From contig CM034546.1 of assembly GCA_020055645.1 (NCBI GenBank), forward strand, positions 70,866,001-70,930,000: a DNA stretch of 64,000 bases. The letters run 5' to 3'. This DNA comes from Tomocerus qinae (lineage: Eukaryota; Arthropoda; Collembola; Entomobryomorpha; Tomoceridae). Below, in pieces: positions 1-12,745 of this stretch. The notes below the pieces were generated by a model that did no database searches, was not told the origin of the DNA, and worked only from the letters and a program-made list of their open reading frames with translations. The number at the start of each line of letters is the position of its first letter. Within the stretch, counting starts at the first letter, position 1. A program made the translations under genes and the position numbers.

Positions 1-33
1 TATCTAGAATAGGATAATATACATTTCCCTTAC

Positions 34-2957
34 TTTTAATTTCTGTAAATGTTTTCGTGGACCCACACCAGACAACATAAGTAATTTTGGAGAATTTACA
101 ACTCCAGCAGACAATATAACTTCCCTGTGAACAATGGCAGTCTTTTCAGTTCCATGATGATCATACAAGACACCAAACGCCCGCTTATTTTTATCTATCA
201 AAATCTTGGAAGAGAGCAAAAGTTAATATTGTCACACCGAAATAGCATTTTTCAACAATAGGTGCCTAATCACTGAATTACTCACCTTCTTTACATATGC
301 AAATTTTCGAATAGTCAAGTTTGTTCGATTCCTTGCTGGATTTATATACGAAGAGTAAACATCATTACGTAGCCCATTTTTAACGGAATAAAATATTGTG
401 TCGAATCCTACATATTAAAAGTCAAATCTAATTTAAGCAATTTACCTATACAAGCCAGATAAGTATACCATGGATTGATATATTAATGTTGTTATTCTTA
501 TCAGCATCGTCAACAGTAAAATATAATATTTAATATTACTACCACGCATGTATGCGGTATACATACGCACGTATAAAACTTTCTATTCTTTTACAAATAT
601 AATATGGTTGAAGTAAAAAGAAAAAAAGCGTAATTCCTTCCGCAGTTTTATTTTCTATGTTTACGATTTTGTTATCAATATAGTAGAAAACAAGTTCAAT
701 TAGTAACGTATACCTTGCTTGTAAAAGCCATTCAAGTCTGCTCTGCTGTAGCCTAATTCTTGTGCTGCTTCCACATACATATTTGCCATTCCTTTATAAT
801 CCGGTTCTTGCACCACGATAGGACCTCCTCTGCCATGTGCAGAAGCTATAAAAATAAATAATTTAATTTGTATTTGCACTTTTAAAATGCAGAGGAAACC
901 AAAATTATAAGTTTTTAAGCATCTATGCATAAAACTTAGTAGATGTATGCATATTTATCAATATTTAATTTACATTCTGCCCATCTTCCGTAATAATCTT
1001 CACTTTTTTTGAAATACTGAAGAACATTTTTATAGTTCCAAGTTTTGTCCTTAGTTATATTAGCCCAATTTTCGTAATCCCTCGGATTTCCTCGTGATTG
1101 AATTCTGAAACAAAAAATACATACAATTCATTTTGATATTGCAAAATTTGATGCTTAATATAATTATGATCCTAAAAATTAGAAGTTTTTAGGAACTAAT
1201 CAGAATCATTTTAATTTGCTAGTGACAATGCATAAGCTACCCTTGTGCTTTAATTTACTTATTCTGATCTGCTATTATTAAATGCAAGTTAAAAATTGGT
1301 GTTATATTATCCAATATCCATCTATAGATAATATTATAGCACCAGAAATAAGCCCGTCCTACGGACGGGAAATTATCAACACTACCCACTCATAATAACA
1401 CCAAATCCAATCATTTTTATCAAAAGTGAAATCTTTTCTAAAGTTGCAGTTTAAAGTCCTTTTACCACCCGCGCAACATTTGGTTTAATTTCGAAATATT
1501 GTAATTATTCTTGCGCCTGCGTAGTTACACGAAGTTCATCTTTTACATTTAAACATTATCACGGAAATTTTTAATTGCACAACTCCACTTTACGATTATC
1601 CTATGGGTATGATATAGCACACGCTTTATATGGATCCTGATTTACTTTCTAGCAATGAACCTTGTCAGTTGTATGGTATGTATAAGTAAGCATTTTATGT
1701 CATTGAAGCAAAACCTTTAGTGAATAGAGTCACACAGCCATGAGTACCTATATGTTATACTGTAAATAAATCTAAGCGTCATGCCACATTTTTATTTTGG
1801 CTAATTACCTATACCGCTGGTAAGTGCCAAATACAGTGTCTGCAAATTCATTACAATAAATATGAATGGGGCTGGTAATCGTTGGTGTCAGTAACGTCAT
1901 TAAATATACTATTAATATTTATTATTACCTGTCGTACCTGGCATGTACTAAGAACGTTTAATTACCATTTCAACACCGCATATTCTTTATATTGTGTATA
2001 CACTTCATATAAGTGCCTTTGATAAGTTCCTCCATTATAATGTTTTGAAAGAATGAATCACTCGGCGGAAATTAAAATATAAGCATTTTTAATTAAATCT
2101 AGAACGTAATAATGAACATCAGATATCTTACAGAAAGTGAAGGTTTGACGTTCCTCCTAGTCCTTTTCCCGCTGACCAGTGAGACTTCTACAGTGAAAGT
2201 AAATTAATTATAGAATTTCAAATTACATTATCAACATTCTTTTAAAAAGAGATTGAAATAAAGTCATCATTAAATAAACAGAATTTAGTATACTATGTGT
2301 ACTTAATGATGATTATTATAATTATTGTACTCTTGTAAAAGCCAAGCCGCAGACAGTATTAGATCGTTTATATTTGAAATACCTCATTCTTTGATGCAAA
2401 GCAAGAGTTTTTCTGTGGTACAGTTTTAAACATCCAGTCGATTTGTCTGTAATTTAAAAGCAACATGGTCAAAGCGGGTATTGTCTGAATATCACTCATT
2501 TCCCCTCCAGCTTCCAAAAGGAGAACGGAATAGCGTTCTGATAATCTTGTTGCCACAACTCCGCCTCCAGTTCCTCCACCAACTTTCAACATTTCATTCG
2601 ATAAAATGCATTTTTTTAAATTAGTAATATGGTAAAGGTAAACTTTTTAGCTTTTATAAAGTTTACTTTCTTTTCCATAAGAATGTAGGCCATTTCTAAA
2701 TGGTTTAACTCAAAGGTTGTTATTTTCAGAAATGTTAAAATGATACACTTACCCACAATGAAATCAAATTGGTCCGCATCTGAAGGGGGATTGAGAAGGT
2801 TATTAAAATTATCTGCAACTATTTCAGCTCTTTGAATACTACTAAAATAAACACTGAGAGATGTCAAAATAGTCCCAATTGATACAAAACTGGTTAATCC
2901 GCTAATCGGGTCAAGGGGTATTGGACCCTTTGGCTGAATTCCTTGCAATAATAACAT
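34..2957 (-). CDS. GMC oxidoreductase (glucose dehydrogenase-like), 3' end outside window
   Basis: FAD-dependent glucose-methanol-choline oxidoreductase, related to insect glucose dehydrogenase (FAD, quinone). Seven exons can be joined by GT-AG sites with matching phases: 2957-2753, 2582-2383, 2187-2132, 1104-974, 845-714, 407-286 and 204-34. Joining the first two gives the FAD-binding motif DFIVVGGGTGG, followed by VLLLEAGG. The third carries [13 protein letters not shown] in place of the usual PRGKVLGGSS, so the sequence departs from the family consensus there. The fourth gives [10 protein letters not shown]. The last visible exon carries the GMC signature 2, [16 protein letters not shown], then LSGVGP. 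An N-terminal hydrophobic stretch near residues 15-35 suggests secretion or membrane anchoring. The start at 2957 is the ATG just before MLLLQG; an in-frame ATG at 2996 is an alternative. The C-terminal catalytic His region lies beyond position 1. The fold assignment is firm; the substrate is unknown. Confidence 0.88.
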
Positions 2958-4964
2958 ATTGTCTCTTGAAATTTGAAACACGCATGAAATGGACAAATAT
3001 CACAATTGTTCACGTTTAAGGTTAAAAGTCTTTCTTATCTTGTTCAGATATATCATGGCAATTTACATTATGAATGAAAGCAGGTATTTAATTGAAGAAA
3101 TTATTTTTATCACAAAACTGACAAATCTGCCGAAATGGCATAGTTGGCTAAAATATCACTGCAGTTTGCTAAATTAATATTTGCAATCTATGGGATGTGC
3201 ATAGCAAACTAAAGTTCTACATTTTATGCACCTCGCCAAACTTATTTCTAGCCCCAGTAATAAAATTCTCATTTAACTATCATAATTAGATTGCCAGGTG
3301 TTCTCTAGGGATGTGTCAGGGTTCAATTTTTGTAAATTTTGTAACTCTTACGACAAAAGGTGAAAACAAATTTACCGACCTCCACATGGGGGCGGACCGG
3401 AGAATAACTAGTTGATAATAGCAAAATATTTAGTCCTTGTATTAGTAAGAATTTATAACTTACTACAGTGGTTTATTTTTTAAAGTTATAAGTAGGTAAG
3501 AAAGCATCTTTAAATTTGCTAAATGCTAATATTAAGTTAAGTAAGGCTATTGTATCTAAGATGGGCAGAAGGAAAAACATGGATGACACATCTCTGGTTG
3601 GGATTAAAAAGTTGTAATATTTTTTAAAATATGAACCCCTTATTTCCCTTTCACTCTTTTTTGAGTTTGAGGTTTACATTCCCGTAAAATAGAGTTATCA
3701 ATGTTTTTCGCTTTCGCTATATGCCTGTCTACACAGTTTTATTATTAAACTGTATCTATTTTTATGACGTTTCGCTGCTCCTTTTCTAGCAACAGTACCA
3801 TCTAGGCAGCCTTTAATAATTTGTCATAACTTGTTAGCTATATAATAAGTCGTAAATTCAGGCACCCTGGGCTGTTAAGTAGCTATAAGTGTAAAGTGCA
3901 AGTTCAAGGCCAAGTAAGTCAATGAATAATAACCATTGGGAACAGATAGCATTATGACGAAGATTAATTTGATGTTACTAATTAAAAGCTTTTCGTGCCG
4001 TCCTGCACACGGCCATTAAATTAGCATAGCATAACTACCTGAACATGATCACAGTCAATCCATAACTATTACTAGCCGCAGGCACACTGTAATTTATTTC
4101 ATCAGTGAGCTTATTTTGTAAAAAAATATCTATTGTAGAATGTAGAATACTTATTCAATGAAGTTCTATTCTACGAACAATAAATTACATTTTGATCGTA
4201 ATCAACTGGAAAATAAGGATTATTTATTACTTTTGTCGCAATGCAATGTATGAGCATTTGTTTGTGGTAAGCACAAAACGTAAATGTGAGAAATACAACT
4301 TTATTCAATGTAGCTAAATATATTAAAACACAATTGGTGTACCTTATTTAGTTCTAGTAAATTTCATTAGAGCTTAAAAGGTATCAGTTTGTAAATGATA
4401 TAAAATTTGTAAAAATAAACATAACAAATTATAAAATGATGCACAATTTGCAATAATACCAACTGTTAAGTTATGCAATAACTTAAAATAGAGAAAAACA
4501 TTTCTTGTTAAGTAAGTCGCTATAATTACTCACTTTTCTAAATAGTTTACGTATACTGTTTTATACGTACGCAAATGGATTACTCACAATCATGTTTAAG
4601 TAAACAATTAATCATGTTATGCTATATAAACCGGAAATTGGTCAAATTAATATACGTAGAGTAGATAGATTACGCTAATGCAAATCGGTTTGTATAAATA
4701 AGAAACAAAAAGATTGAATAAATCAAGCTGTAACACAAGTTTCACTCTTAAGGCTTGTCGTACGCTACCACTAAGCAACTAGCGGAATTCGTTTGAAGTA
4801 GTAAAAATGTACAGGAGTTAGAACGAAACTAGAGATTGAGTAGAAATGTCTGACTTGCTTCACCGGCATATTCAAACAGATGAACCAATTCCATTCTCAT
4901 ACAACTGACAGTTTTCGAGTTTTCTTACGCTTTCAACTACAGTTATCTTTGCGTACGATTAGCA
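2958..4964. other. Intergenic, no supported gene
   Basis: AT-rich sequence between the 5' end of the GMC gene and the start of the exonuclease gene. The short open frames here, such as 2989-3177, are not backed by recognisable protein sequence or splice context. Both flanking genes have their 5' ends here and are transcribed divergently, so their promoters probably lie in this stretch. I could not pinpoint either one. Confidence 0.5.
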
Positions 4965-6416
4965 ATGGAAAAAGAAATTTGCAATCCACATGGAACCCGA
5001 AAAAACCCAGAAACCCCGTCTTTGTCGGTTGCAACGGTAGCAGTATTTTAATACATTCTTACATGATAATATTATAAATCATGCATTATTTAGATTGTAT
5101 TATATTAGTTCAATGATCAATAATAAATTAAATACATCATGTTTGTCGATTTCAGATGTCGGTGGTCAAGGCAGCTAGCTCTCTGAACTCTACTGATTAC
5201 TTAAATCTTGTAATGGAACTAATTAATAAAAGCCCTTTCGATGACGACCAGCTGCTAAAAGTGAAAAATCATGCTCAGAATACTTTGAAGAGAAAGAAAA
5301 AAGCAGACGAAAAGTTAAAGTCGTCCACTGTGGGTGTTGGGGTGAGTGAAGTACCATGTACAGTATTTTCGAGTGCCCCAAACCTCACTTCTTTAAAACC
5401 GTCTCCGGCATTTTCTTCGGTATTTTTTAAGCTTTTTATAAAATTCATATATTTAATCATAAAATATCATAATTTCATAAATTTCAATAATTGCGTTTAT
5501 TTATAGACAAATTTTATTTATCGTGGGGACTTAATCGTATCTGGTGAGAACATGTACTTAGATATTGAAAATGTGACAGAAGCTAGCACCCACAATTCTC
5601 TGCCAGCGTCAGTTGCCGTCGTCGACAAACACGGACGATTAATTTTCTGGGCAATAGTCAAACACGGTAATATTTGTCGGTACAACACTGCATTGACTGG
5701 AATTGACAAAGAAAAACTGGGGTCTGGAATAAGTTATGATATAGTAAGTTATTTATTGATTATTGCGAATTATGGCTAGTCAAAATTTAAGAATTTTACA
5801 TGGAATCCTCACTTTATTTTACAGCGTTGTAATAATTAAAAGTAGAGTTAAATTTCAATCTTTATTACAGGTACGACAAATGCTACAAACCTGTATTGAA
5901 GGAAAATTAGTTATAGGATTTGCCATTTCCAATGATTTAAAAACTTTGAAAATTGCTCATCAAAAAACCGAGGATCTTCAAGACTTTTTTCGGGACAAGA
6001 AAAATACTGCAATATCTGCAGAAGACTTAGGTGTACATTTTCTAGGGAAAAATATTCAAGAAAACCCCGCCGGACTTCCTCATCATTGCTGCATCAGAGA
6101 TGCAAGATTAGCAGCTTTATGTCACAAAAAAAAGCGAAGTTTTTTAACCAAGTATCCAAACAAGGCTCGCTTCGAATGCGATGATTTAGACAAACACCGC
6201 GACATAAAGCCATCTAGAAAAGTTAATCCTAAAACCATAAAGTGGGAAGGGTGTTCTAAAGGTTGTGCATTGAAAGAAACATTTGCCAGTGGTAAGAAAA
6301 AACAAAAGCTATGCCGAAATATGCTGGGAGGATTCAAAAAAATCAATTTTGACAACTTTGAGTTTGGAGGTACGTTTTCTGGTGAAATTGATGATGACGA
6401 TGATAATTGGGAATAA
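4965..6416 (+). CDS. REX4/ISG20-like DEDDh 3'-5' exonuclease
   Basis: Predicted RNA exonuclease of the REX4/ISG20 branch of the DEDDh family; members trim RNA, often pre-rRNA in the nucleolus. Four exons, all phase 0: 4965-5036, 5156-5341, 5507-5743 and 5871-6416, giving about 346 residues. Exo I is YLDIENV (Asp and Glu kept, against the usual LDCEMV). Exo II is GFAISNDLKTLKIAH, matching GHALHNDLK. Exo III is HHCCIRDARLAAL, supplying the His and last Asp. All four acidic residues and the His are therefore present, although Cys-Glu-Met of motif I is altered. A Lys-rich stretch lies in the N-terminal third, and the C-terminus is basic then strongly acidic (DDDDDNWE). The ATG at 4965 was chosen because it joins in frame through a GT at 5037; an ATG exactly at the second exon start (5156) is an alternative. 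Overlapping AATAAA-type signals occur about 60 bases past the stop. Confidence 0.82.
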
Positions 6417-6748
6417 TGTGAACTTAACAATTCTTAGATTTTTGATAATCTATTACATTTATTTTTTAATTAGCTAATAATAAAATTAACCAAGCTGTCA
6501 GTTACCCGTTACGGTTTGTTCTATCGTCTTTAATATTTTTACAACTTCTTTAACATTTAATTAAGGACAAATGTAAGTTAAATTTTGAAATAATAAAATT
6601 AAAATGGTTCAAGAAAAATAATAACTACGTAAAACTGTTACTTATCATTCATTTAAAAATTGAATCACTGGGATGGATTTTAATAAAGTAGAAAAGGCAA
6701 ACCAAAATATTGGTAATGGGTGAGTACAAAGCATGATAGTATAAAGCA

Positions 6749-9536
6749 TTATATATTCGACAGCCCATCCAAAGATGTGCATTGCTTTTTTAAAACTTTT
6801 CGAGGAGGAATGTTTTCTTTGTTCCGCTTTGAAAGTTTTTTATTAATTGCATCTTTGCGATACTGTGGCTGTCTGATTGGCATATTGCGATTAGAACGCG
6901 AGTTAATTATCTCTGGAGCTACATCTTCTTCATAAAACTTTAAAAATTTAGTGTACATTTTTTTCCATTCATCATCTGTAACAGAATTTCTTTCAATTCG
7001 TTCTATAAATGGTGGGAAAGGTACATGCAAATTATTTTCAATTTTATACGAGTACACCACAAAATCACAATATTGCCTATTTGTTACATAGATTTGCATT
7101 ATAACTTGTTTGTAATAAGCATGTTTCCTTTTCAGCTTCAACTTTTTGGTGATTGTGTCGAACTCTAGATATGAAGATTTCATTACATTAGGCATTTCAA
7201 TTGGATTGTGTCCTATCATACTACTGGGACATTTAATTTCCACTAAACCATCAGATCCAATCAGCCCATCTGGTGACGCTGCCAATACACCGTTTTCAAG
7301 TGAAATAAATAGCCCGCATTCTGTGATTTTATTTCCTGTTTCCACTTCATATTCCCTTTTAGCCTCCCCTTCTGTAGAAATGCCGTGTCGAATCGAATCC
7401 AATGTTTGTAGTTTTGGATCAGGCTTCAAAATAGCATTGATGATAGCTGTATTGTTAGTGTCATCTCGAAGCTGATTTAGACGACCTGCCAAAGAAGCGG
7501 TTATTCTGTGCCGCCTATAAAAATGCCATTGATGGTTTGATGACTGTCCGATTGTTTGTCGTTCTATGTCATCTCGTGTTCTTGCATCTATCTGTAGACT
7601 TTTGATTTTGACTTTAACTCTGTCTTTTAATTCATCCTCACTGATTAAATCTTCGTCAGCAGCATTTTTTCCATAGTCCGCATCGTTTTTTTGGCTATTG
7701 CCAGAGGCAGTAAAATATAATTTAGTTCGTTTGATGGCAGCTTTTTTCAATCTGGACGACAATTGCTGAGAACGTTTCCATACAGCACAGGGGCTTTTTT
7801 TCTCAATCGACTTGAATACTTTAGTGAAAAAACTAGCTTTGTTACTGTATGCCAATCCAGCTGTTGTAACTCTTTCGTTGTATCCACCTCTTTTGTACAC
7901 GTTTAACCTTTTTCCTAGTAAATACTTTGAACAAGTGCTCATAAATCTTTCAGCTCGATTGCTTGTTATATTTGCAATTATTCTAGATGATATGTCGGCA
8001 ATACGATTGGTTATCTCAGATAGATCATCCCACATCAGTGTTTTTCTTAGGGAAATTACTTCATTTTTTTCCTGTTTTCTTTCTTCTGAACAGTAATTTT
8101 CATGACATTTTGAATGTTGTCCAAATATATGAAAAGGAATATTTCTAATATTATCTGCCAAATTCTGAATTTTATGAGGACTTTCTTGACTGTGGTGATA
8201 CTGAACTGCACAACGTAGGGCCACTCCAAATCTGTTAACATTTTTTCGGATAAGCAGGTGCTCCTTTCCACTATAGCGTTTGGTGTTACTTGCAATTTCC
8301 TTTATAGCTTTATTGAACCGTTTCACCGTGTGATTGATGCATTCAATTTTTTCAATTCGCACCATTCCATAATCAACCTTCGAAACGTAATGACACAAAT
8401 CATGACCAATTCCAAATAAAATCTTTTACATTATAATAGAATTTCTCGGACGTACAATACAAAGTCATCCACTCAATTCTAGAAACGCGCTTATTATGCT
8501 ATAGGAACTTAGCCGTGGCGAGTGAAGCAAATAGTTATTTGTATTCGAGGGCTACTTTTAAAATATTTATAGAGTAATTTGAAAAGGACCTTTGAAAGTA
8601 GATTTATGTACACAGAAGAATCTCCATCGGCTACAAATTGCTTATAGACTAGACCGTGCATTTCAATGCTGGAATTAAATCCTTTAACTAATATGTCGGC
8701 TTCCATGCTGCTTGAGCTTTGAGAGTCTTTCCAGTTTTTATAACAAATATGATTTCTTGGTTCTCTATTTTCGTCTAGTTTGCAAATGGAGCAGTATCGG
8801 TTTCGCATGTCCAAGTATAAAATTTTCTTTGAAAGATGACCAACTATTACAGCACATCCAGAATTAGAATTATATGAGTGTCCATATGATCGTTTCCCCC
8901 AACCACCATCGATGTAAACCATTGTGTATGGATATAGAACTCCATTTACGACAACAAATTGCCCTTTTTCTCTTGCTAATTTCTGTTCCAACCTCCCATT
9001 TTCGGCTATCTCTTCTTTTAACGCTTGACTCCATTTCTCCGTTGTTACAGCTTTATAGTTTTGATATGTCCTATGACTAGGGAAATGACACTCGAGAACG
9101 TGAAACAAATTTTTACTACCTTCATAACTTGATGCTCCGGCGAGGTTCCCCATGATAGGGCTTCGTTAACAGTCAGATTACAATTTAAATCGGTGTCAAC
9201 TTCTTCTTTCCAGCGACAATATTCACATTGAATGGTGAAAATGGAACGCATTCCCAAAAGTTTTTCATCAGCAATATATCCCACTCCTTTTGGACAGACT
9301 TTGCCATGGTTCATTGCTAATTGCATACAGTATTCCAGCGATGTAATTGACATTAACCGTCTCCCCTTCATTCGTACATCTATTGGTTCTGGTGTTGTAA
9401 TGGGTGGATTTGTTTGCTGTTGTGGAATGTCAACTGGGGTGGATTGTTTTTCTGTACCATTTTGATTTTTTGTTCTCTGCAGTAGTTTATGGGGATTCTT
9501 TCTTTTACCGCTATGGATGCCTCTGTATTTTGGCAT
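6749..9536 (-). pseudogene. Transposon-derived Mutator-like transposase domain + YqaJ nuclease gene, frameshifted
   Basis: The N-terminal part (9536 to about 8590) resembles the Mutator-like transposase domain found fused to YqaJ nucleases in many invertebrate repeat proteins. It has FTIQCEYCRW, then VYIDGGWGKRSYGHSYNS, CSICKLDENREPRNH, SSSMEADILVKGF and FVADGDSSVY. The C-terminal part (8377-6749, 543 codons open) carries a YqaJ/lambda-exonuclease-type nuclease: HRITASLAGRLNQL, GISTEGEAKREYE, LAASPDGLIG, LVEIKCPSS and YYKQVIMQIYVTN. The expected Glu, Asp, Glu-x-Lys and Gln residues are all present. An intron 8589-8378 joins the parts in frame. Near 9150 the reading frame shifts by one (VNEAL... 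continuing as MGNLAGASSYEGS), with no plausible intron, so the copy looks broken or the base call is wrong. The start at MPKYRG (9536) follows an AG, implying an upstream 5'UTR exon. Element ends were not found. Confidence 0.75.
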
Positions 9537-9647
9537 TCTAAAATACAAACATAAAATTATTGTAATGCAAGACCTTACCGGGAAACTATAATATATATGG
9601 ATTTATAGTAGATGTAATTAATAGCTGTAAAACTGTTAATAATACCT

Positions 9648-9935
9648 TTCTTTAATTCGTGACAACTAAAATCACTCGGATGTATTTTACGTTTTACTCC
9701 TCTCGATTTTTCAAACTAAATGTTGTACTGCATTGGTCTCTTGTTGGATAACTAAAACAAATGCAATATACGTATTAATTGGAATGATTACAGAGCTGGT
9801 TAAGAAGAATCAATTCGTCTATTCAATAATATTTTTTAATGTTTGATTTAAAATATTCAGTTATATAATACCTTTTGGGAGTTAGTGCGAAAATCACTCG
9901 GATGTATTTTACTGACTACTCCACTCGATTTTTGA
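9648..9935. repeat. Two direct copies of a ~50-bp segment upstream of the YqaJ gene
   Basis: A segment containing AAAATCACTCGGATGTATTT followed by a pyrimidine-rich ACTCCNCTCGATTTTT tract occurs near 9669 and again near 9894, in the same orientation. The copies lie just upstream of the YqaJ-type gene. A diverged match (ATCACTGGGATGGATTTTA) occurs near 6662, beyond its 3' end. They could be subterminal repeats of that element or duplicated promoter sequence. Confidence 0.6.
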
Positions 9936-9936
9936 A

Positions 9937-11642
9937 CAATTGTAATTTCTGAACATACTTGCCCATTTTTAATAAAGTACACATATTGTTTTTCAAGGCT
10001 CACGAATATCACACAGCTGACTCAGTAAATTAAATGTTGAATACCCAAGTTCTTTAATGTTTACCAAATAATATTTTTGCTTTTGTAGATATTCCTGGTA
10101 TTTACAAACACCGACCTTACACCGATTTATCAAATGAAAAGAAATATTGGTGTCAATCCGTCAATTGCAATCAATAGCATAGCACAATTAGTAATGTCAA
10201 TTTACAAGTAAAGAGCCAGATGTTCGGTTTCTGTACACAATTTTGCATTGAATGTATGCATTGAATGAATGTAGAATGAATAGCAATAGTATTGTTATGG
10301 CTGCAAGGGGCACATGACTTTTCCGCTCTGTCGTTCTTCCGTGTAGAGTATTATACTTGAAATTCAAATTTTTCGTTTGTGTTTCAGTTCGTATAATTCA
10401 AAAACGGGTCAACTGAAAATTTTCACATTTTGAACATAAGTTTGTTTCATATTTATCTCGGACCTATGACGCTCACTTTTCTAACATTTCTATTATTTGC
10501 TATGTTATTCATTTATAAACATTTGCCGCCGAAATATATTACATTTTTTTATTTTAACCTAGTCGGGTGACCTTTAGAGGTCAAAATTGTAAAGTTTTCT
10601 CGAACTTAGGTCCGAGCAGGATAATTTATCTTTATTTTAAGGCATCATACGTCCAGATTGACCCAATATTAGTCGAGTTATTCAGACTGAAAGAGAGTGG
10701 GAAAACACATACAAAAGCACCTGTGTACGACGCACCTTAACCTCTGTGTGTGCACTTCATTTAACTGCTGCCAACAGGCACAGTTATCTTATTACTTTTC
10801 GCATTTCTTAACACCAACAATGTTAAAATAATAAATGTATTAAAAAGGTAGTTTTATTTATAATGAAAAATAGGTTCTCTATTTTATATGTGGTCAATTT
10901 CTTTATTGTACAACTTGTATGTGGTCAGTGATAATTTGTACACAAGATTAATTTGATTAATTAATCTCAGTTTTCAGGTACATTATTATTACGTTATAAT
11001 TAGCAAGTAAAGTTCGTGGGGGACGGATTTTTACCATAAAATACTCTTAGTTACCATAAGCTATGATCTATCATCTTACCAAAATTTCATTTCGGAATAC
11101 TTCGGAAAACTTATGTGTACATTTAGAGTAGTGTCACATAGCTACATATTTATTCACAACCTCCACCAAAAGACATTGCCTTTGGAAAACGTTTCAAAAT
11201 AACGAAACATAAAAAATTGAAAATATGAAAAAATATTGCATTTGAATTTTTTTAATTGGTGTTGGTCAATTCTAATTTTACTCATGATTTTTAAATCATG
11301 AAAAATCTTCTAAAACTAGTTGTGTAGATATATTGGCACTTGGCACATCCAATTAGATTCAAATCTCTATACAAGAAGGAAAACCTGAGGGAAGACTTCA
11401 AGTATCAACTTGCTCTTCATTTTTGAAAATTGATTAAGATTTTAGTTTGTTGCAGAGTTATTTGGATGAGTGTCTAATGTAAGGTTAATTACAAACTGAA
11501 TCCTGCATTAGTAAATTGTAGAGGTATTTCAAATTTTAAATCTTTGGATTCACAAACCACACCAGGGTTGACCATATACTTGAGTACTTCGGAGTAATGA
11601 TTTTATACACGAGGCGTAATAATATCATTCGTTGCTTCATGC
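9937..11642. other. Intergenic, no supported gene
   Basis: No coding signal was recognised. A short palindrome around 10570-10590 (GACCTTTAGAGGTC) and AT-rich runs are all I see. The stretch lies between the 5' side of the YqaJ-type gene and the 3' end of the two-domain gene. Confidence 0.5.
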
Positions 11643-12718
11643 TCACTCATAGGCAGGAGTAACTCTTCGAAATACCCAACTCTCCAAATCCGAACCGTTC
11701 TGGTACACTCCATGACTGATATCAATAGAGCCGTATAGCTTGTATCCTCTCGCTTTAACATTTGCAATGATTTGGCAAAGGAGCAATCTTCCGTAAACGG
11801 TTTCAGATCCATCTGGCCACCACGGGGTTCCTCTTAGCTTAACTTCTTTGGAGTCATGATAATCCCTTTCTTCTTGGATTCCCCACCGCCACTGACTGTT
11901 AACAGCCTCGATCACACAGGGCATTAATTCGGGAGCGCCAATCAACCGGATTCGATCTATATTTTAAAGTTCGTGGTCAACAACAATTACAAATTGTGAG
12001 ACACAATTGCATGGATGTTCTTCAGTTTTTAAAAGGTGTAAAATAAAATGTTTTCAAAAATACTGACAATATACAATCTAGCATTGAAATATAAAAATAC
12101 TCAAAAGTAAAATTATATAATGCCCTAAAAATCAAAAATTGGTTATAGATATAAAAAATAACTGTGACATTGTCTTTTTATTTTACTGAAACTGATTTTA
12201 TATATTATATTACAGTTTGAATGTTTGTTTTGGGAGACTGAAAATTTGAAAAATAAAAGTCATTGAAAAACTGAGCAAAATTTTACATTTTTTTAGCATA
12301 AGAGCTTACCTCTTCTGTTGAATGACATGGCGAAAATGTGTGTGTCAGGATCAGGAGCTTTATATTCGAAGAACATTGTATCCTTATCGTAGGGTTTCTT
12401 GCTTACATCTGCACCTTGTAAGAGATTCCAACCTTTGATAGCCATAACTTGCAAAATTGCAGCTAAAAGTCTTCGGGAGTTAACTGCTTGTGATTTGAGC
12501 CCTTGCCATGGGTGTCCCAAAAGTTTGAACTCATGAGCTCCATGATAATCTCTCTCGCCTTGGATTGTACCCCAACTCTTATTAATCGCTTTTCGAATTG
12601 AATGAGTCAATTCAGTCGGCAGAGCTATCAGCCGAATCCGGTCAGTCATATTGAACGATATGCAGCCAACTTGAATGTCATTATAACTGGCAGGGAGAAG
12701 CTGCGCATACGATGCCAT
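11643..12718 (-). CDS. Unnamed protein with two tandem copies of one domain
   Basis: Two exons, 12718-12310 and 11956-11643, join in phase 1 to give about 240 residues. Each exon encodes one copy of the same domain. Copy 1 runs DRIRLIALPTEL, then IQGERDYHGAHEFKLLGHPW, then SRRLLAAILQVMAIKGWNL and ADVSKKPYDKDTMFFE. Copy 2 runs DRIRLIGAPELM, IQEERDYHDSKEVKLRGTPW, GRLLLCQIIANVKARGYKL and IDISHGVYQNGSDLESWVF. The splice junction itself creates the DRIRL motif of copy 2, which supports the model. The family looks familiar from uncharacterised animal proteins, but I cannot name a function. A 5'UTR exon boundary at 12745 (CACAG acceptor) precedes the ATG. The stop at 11643 directly follows TPAYE; a GTGAGC just before it could be a donor to a further exon, so the C-terminus is uncertain. 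Confidence 0.72.
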
Positions 12719-12745
12719 TGTTAATCCCTACCCTCAATTTATCAC

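Noticed and set aside
6122..6430. 102-residue minus-strand open frame
   Set aside because: Antisense shadow of the last exonuclease exon, whose plus-strand frame carries the family motifs.
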